The notes under the pieces are model-generated. The model saw only the letters and a list, made by a program, of their open reading frames with translations, searched no databases and was not told the origin of the DNA. A stretch of 64,000 nt of DNA from Candidatus Zixiibacteriota bacterium (GTDB lineage Bacteria; Zixibacteria; MSB-5A5; DSPP01). The position numbers and the translations under genes were made by a program. The stretch is from the NCBI GenBank assembly GCA_022614805.1, contig JAKEHY010000001.1, forward strand, positions 1 to 64,000, written 5' to 3'. This document shows positions 63,281 through 64,000 of the stretch, in pieces; the stretch's first letter is position 1, and every line of letters starts with the position of its first letter.

Positions 63281-63316
63281 GCAAAACATTTTGCAGGGGG
63301 GTGCAAAAATTTTTGC
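63281..63316 (+). promoter_or_regulatory. two tandem palindromes, candidate operator pair
   Basis: GCAAAACATTTTGC (63281-63294) and GCAAAAATTTTTGC (63303-63316), both perfect dyads, centres 22 bases apart (two helical turns). A related half-site GCAAAAC is at 63364-63370. They lie between the TPR-Fis stop and the subtilase gene and would be at about -65 and -43 from the predicted start. Confidence 0.6.
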
Positions 63317-63317
63317 G

Positions 63318-63346
63318 TTGCTCCCCTTCCACTGGCAATGTTTTAT
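63318..63346 (+). promoter_or_regulatory. candidate promoter of the subtilase gene
   Basis: TTGCTC (63318-63323), 17 bases, TTTTAT (63341-63346). Weak hexamers that fit an activated promoter. The start would be near 63353. Confidence 0.35.
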
Positions 63347-63380
63347 CCGACTACAAAGAGGCTGCAAAACCGGCCTTTAG

Positions 63381-63429
63381 AAAGGAGGACTAGAACATTA
63401 AAACCTGTTGCCAGAAGGACGAAGGCTAA
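63381..63429 (+). other. strong Shine-Dalgarno without ATG; possible 10-codon leader
   Basis: AAAGGAGG at 63381-63388 has no ATG, GTG or TTG at normal spacing. Eight bases after it an ATT (63397) opens 10 codons to TAA at 63427-63429, with adjacent Cys codons. It might be a leader peptide using the rare ATT start, or a leftover site. Confidence 0.25.
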
Positions 63430-63463
63430 AAAATTGAAACCTTTAATTTTTGTAGGAGGATTT

Positions 63464-64000
63464 ATGAAATGTTTTTGGTTACTTTCGGTTCTTACAGCCA
63501 TAGCCACTTGCAGTTTCGCTTCCGGAAGCAGAGATGCGGATTACGCACCTGGTGTGCTTTATGTCACTTTCCGACCCGGCTCAATTGATTCCATCTGGCA
63601 CGACGCTGCCGGGGTTATACGGTGCGGCATTCCGTATATTGACTCGTTAAACCAGGCCAATCATTGCCGGGATTTTCGGTTCATCGGTCACCCAGCTTTA
63701 TCATTAAGCAAGAACGATTATCACATCATCTTGCCCGAAAATGCCGATATTCCATCCTTAGCTGCCGCATATCGGGCCGAACCAAAAATCCGGTGGGCAC
63801 GGGCGGACCACTACGCTAAGTTGCAATTCACTCCTAATGATCCATACTTTTCAGGTGTAAATCCGGGAAACGAATGCTATCAATGGAATATGGACGAAGC
63901 CCACTGTAAGTTCGAAAAGGCTTGGGACATAACTCAAGGCGACACCAGCGTGGTGATTGCTATAATTGATAATGGCTTTTTCTACAACCATCCGGACATA
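63464..64000 (+). CDS. secreted subtilisin-like serine protease (C-terminus cut by window edge)
   Basis: 179 codons visible from the ATG at 63464, preceded by GGAGGA. Signal peptide LLSVLTAIATCSFA. A propeptide-like region follows (YHIILPENADIPSLAAAYRA), then QWNMDEAHCKFEKAWDITQG and VVIAIIDNGFFYNHPDI, the S8 catalytic-Asp region (VAVIDTG...HPDL in the family). The His and Ser sites lie beyond the edge. Exported peptidase S8. Confidence 0.87.
   Translation, partial: MKCFWLLSVLTAIATCSFASGSRDADYAPGVLYVTFRPGSIDSIWHDAAGVIRCGIPYIDSLNQANHCRDFRFIGHPALSLSKNDYHIILPENADIPSLAAAYRAEPKIRWARADHYAKLQFTPNDPYFSGVNPGNECYQWNMDEAHCKFEKAWDITQGDTSVVIAIIDNGFFYNHPDI

Noticed and set aside
63333-63349. Sigma54 promoter before the subtilase (TGGCA followed by T-rich DNA)
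   Set aside because: The -12 GC is missing (TATC in place of TTGC), and the nearby Fis-type regulator has no AAA+ domain.

Overview
The window reads as ordinary chromosome of an uncultured, mid-to-high-GC Gram-negative bacterium. Evidence for an outer membrane is an Omp85-family barrel, a PorV/PorQ-family protein, MlaE/MlaF lipid transport genes and several secreted parvulins. A complete bacillithiol pathway, PorV, a C-terminal dockerin on a secreted protein and a TPR/Fis-type regulator next to a secreted subtilase together suggest the FCB superphylum (Zixibacteria-like or related candidate phyla). That placement is inference; no 16S rRNA or phylogenetic marker was compared.

Layout. 1-4.7 kb: a secreted Ig-like protein cut by the left edge, a GT-C type membrane protein, a decayed tRNA/GIY-YIG unit ending in an intact tRNA-Gly(UCC), and a GT4 glycosyltransferase starting a few bases after that tRNA. 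4.7-17.4 kb, minus strand: two coupled UPF0158-domain genes (one fused to threonine aldolase), a cold-shock protein, a COG0170 lipid kinase, a double-parvulin protein, PorV, a secreted HMA protein, two exported thioredoxin-like proteins, dnaE, a GNAT and a rhomboid protease. 17.5-23.1 kb, plus strand: a YfiT/DinB protein, glutamate dehydrogenase, a PpiD-like chaperone and a dockerin-tagged sialidase-like repeat protein.

23.2-61.5 kb is about 38 kb read only on the minus strand: rng-fmt-def-yajC-tgt-radA-mlaF-mlaE-dnaB-udg-coaBC-smg-purH-purC, an ArnT-like GT, Omp85, purN, gatB, gatA, glnA, slipin, nfeD, an amidohydrolase, selB-selA-tRNA-Sec, bshB1-bshA-bshC, an AhpC/TSA-like protein, an LPG-synthase-TM-like protein, and a NicO/ABC-3 permease/metal-binding protein/outer-membrane protein cluster. 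Genes commonly overlap by ATGA, GTGA or TGATG, so translational coupling is the rule. The last 2.4 kb (plus strand) hold a TPR-Fis regulator, a palindrome-rich control region and the start of a subtilisin-like protease.

Functional themes are translation (fmt, def, tgt, gatAB, selABC), replication and repair (dnaE, dnaB, radA, udg), purine synthesis (purN, purH, purC), thiol redox (bsh genes, YfiT, thioredoxins), envelope biogenesis and metal transport. The most unusual items are the tRNA-Gly/GIY-YIG unit, the threonine aldolase-UPF0158 fusion, tRNA genes abutting downstream start codons, the REP-like inverted doublet at gatA/gatB, and the TPR-Fis regulator followed by two tandem palindromes placed as activator sites ahead of the subtilase. 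I found no CRISPR array, insertion sequence, prophage or rRNA.
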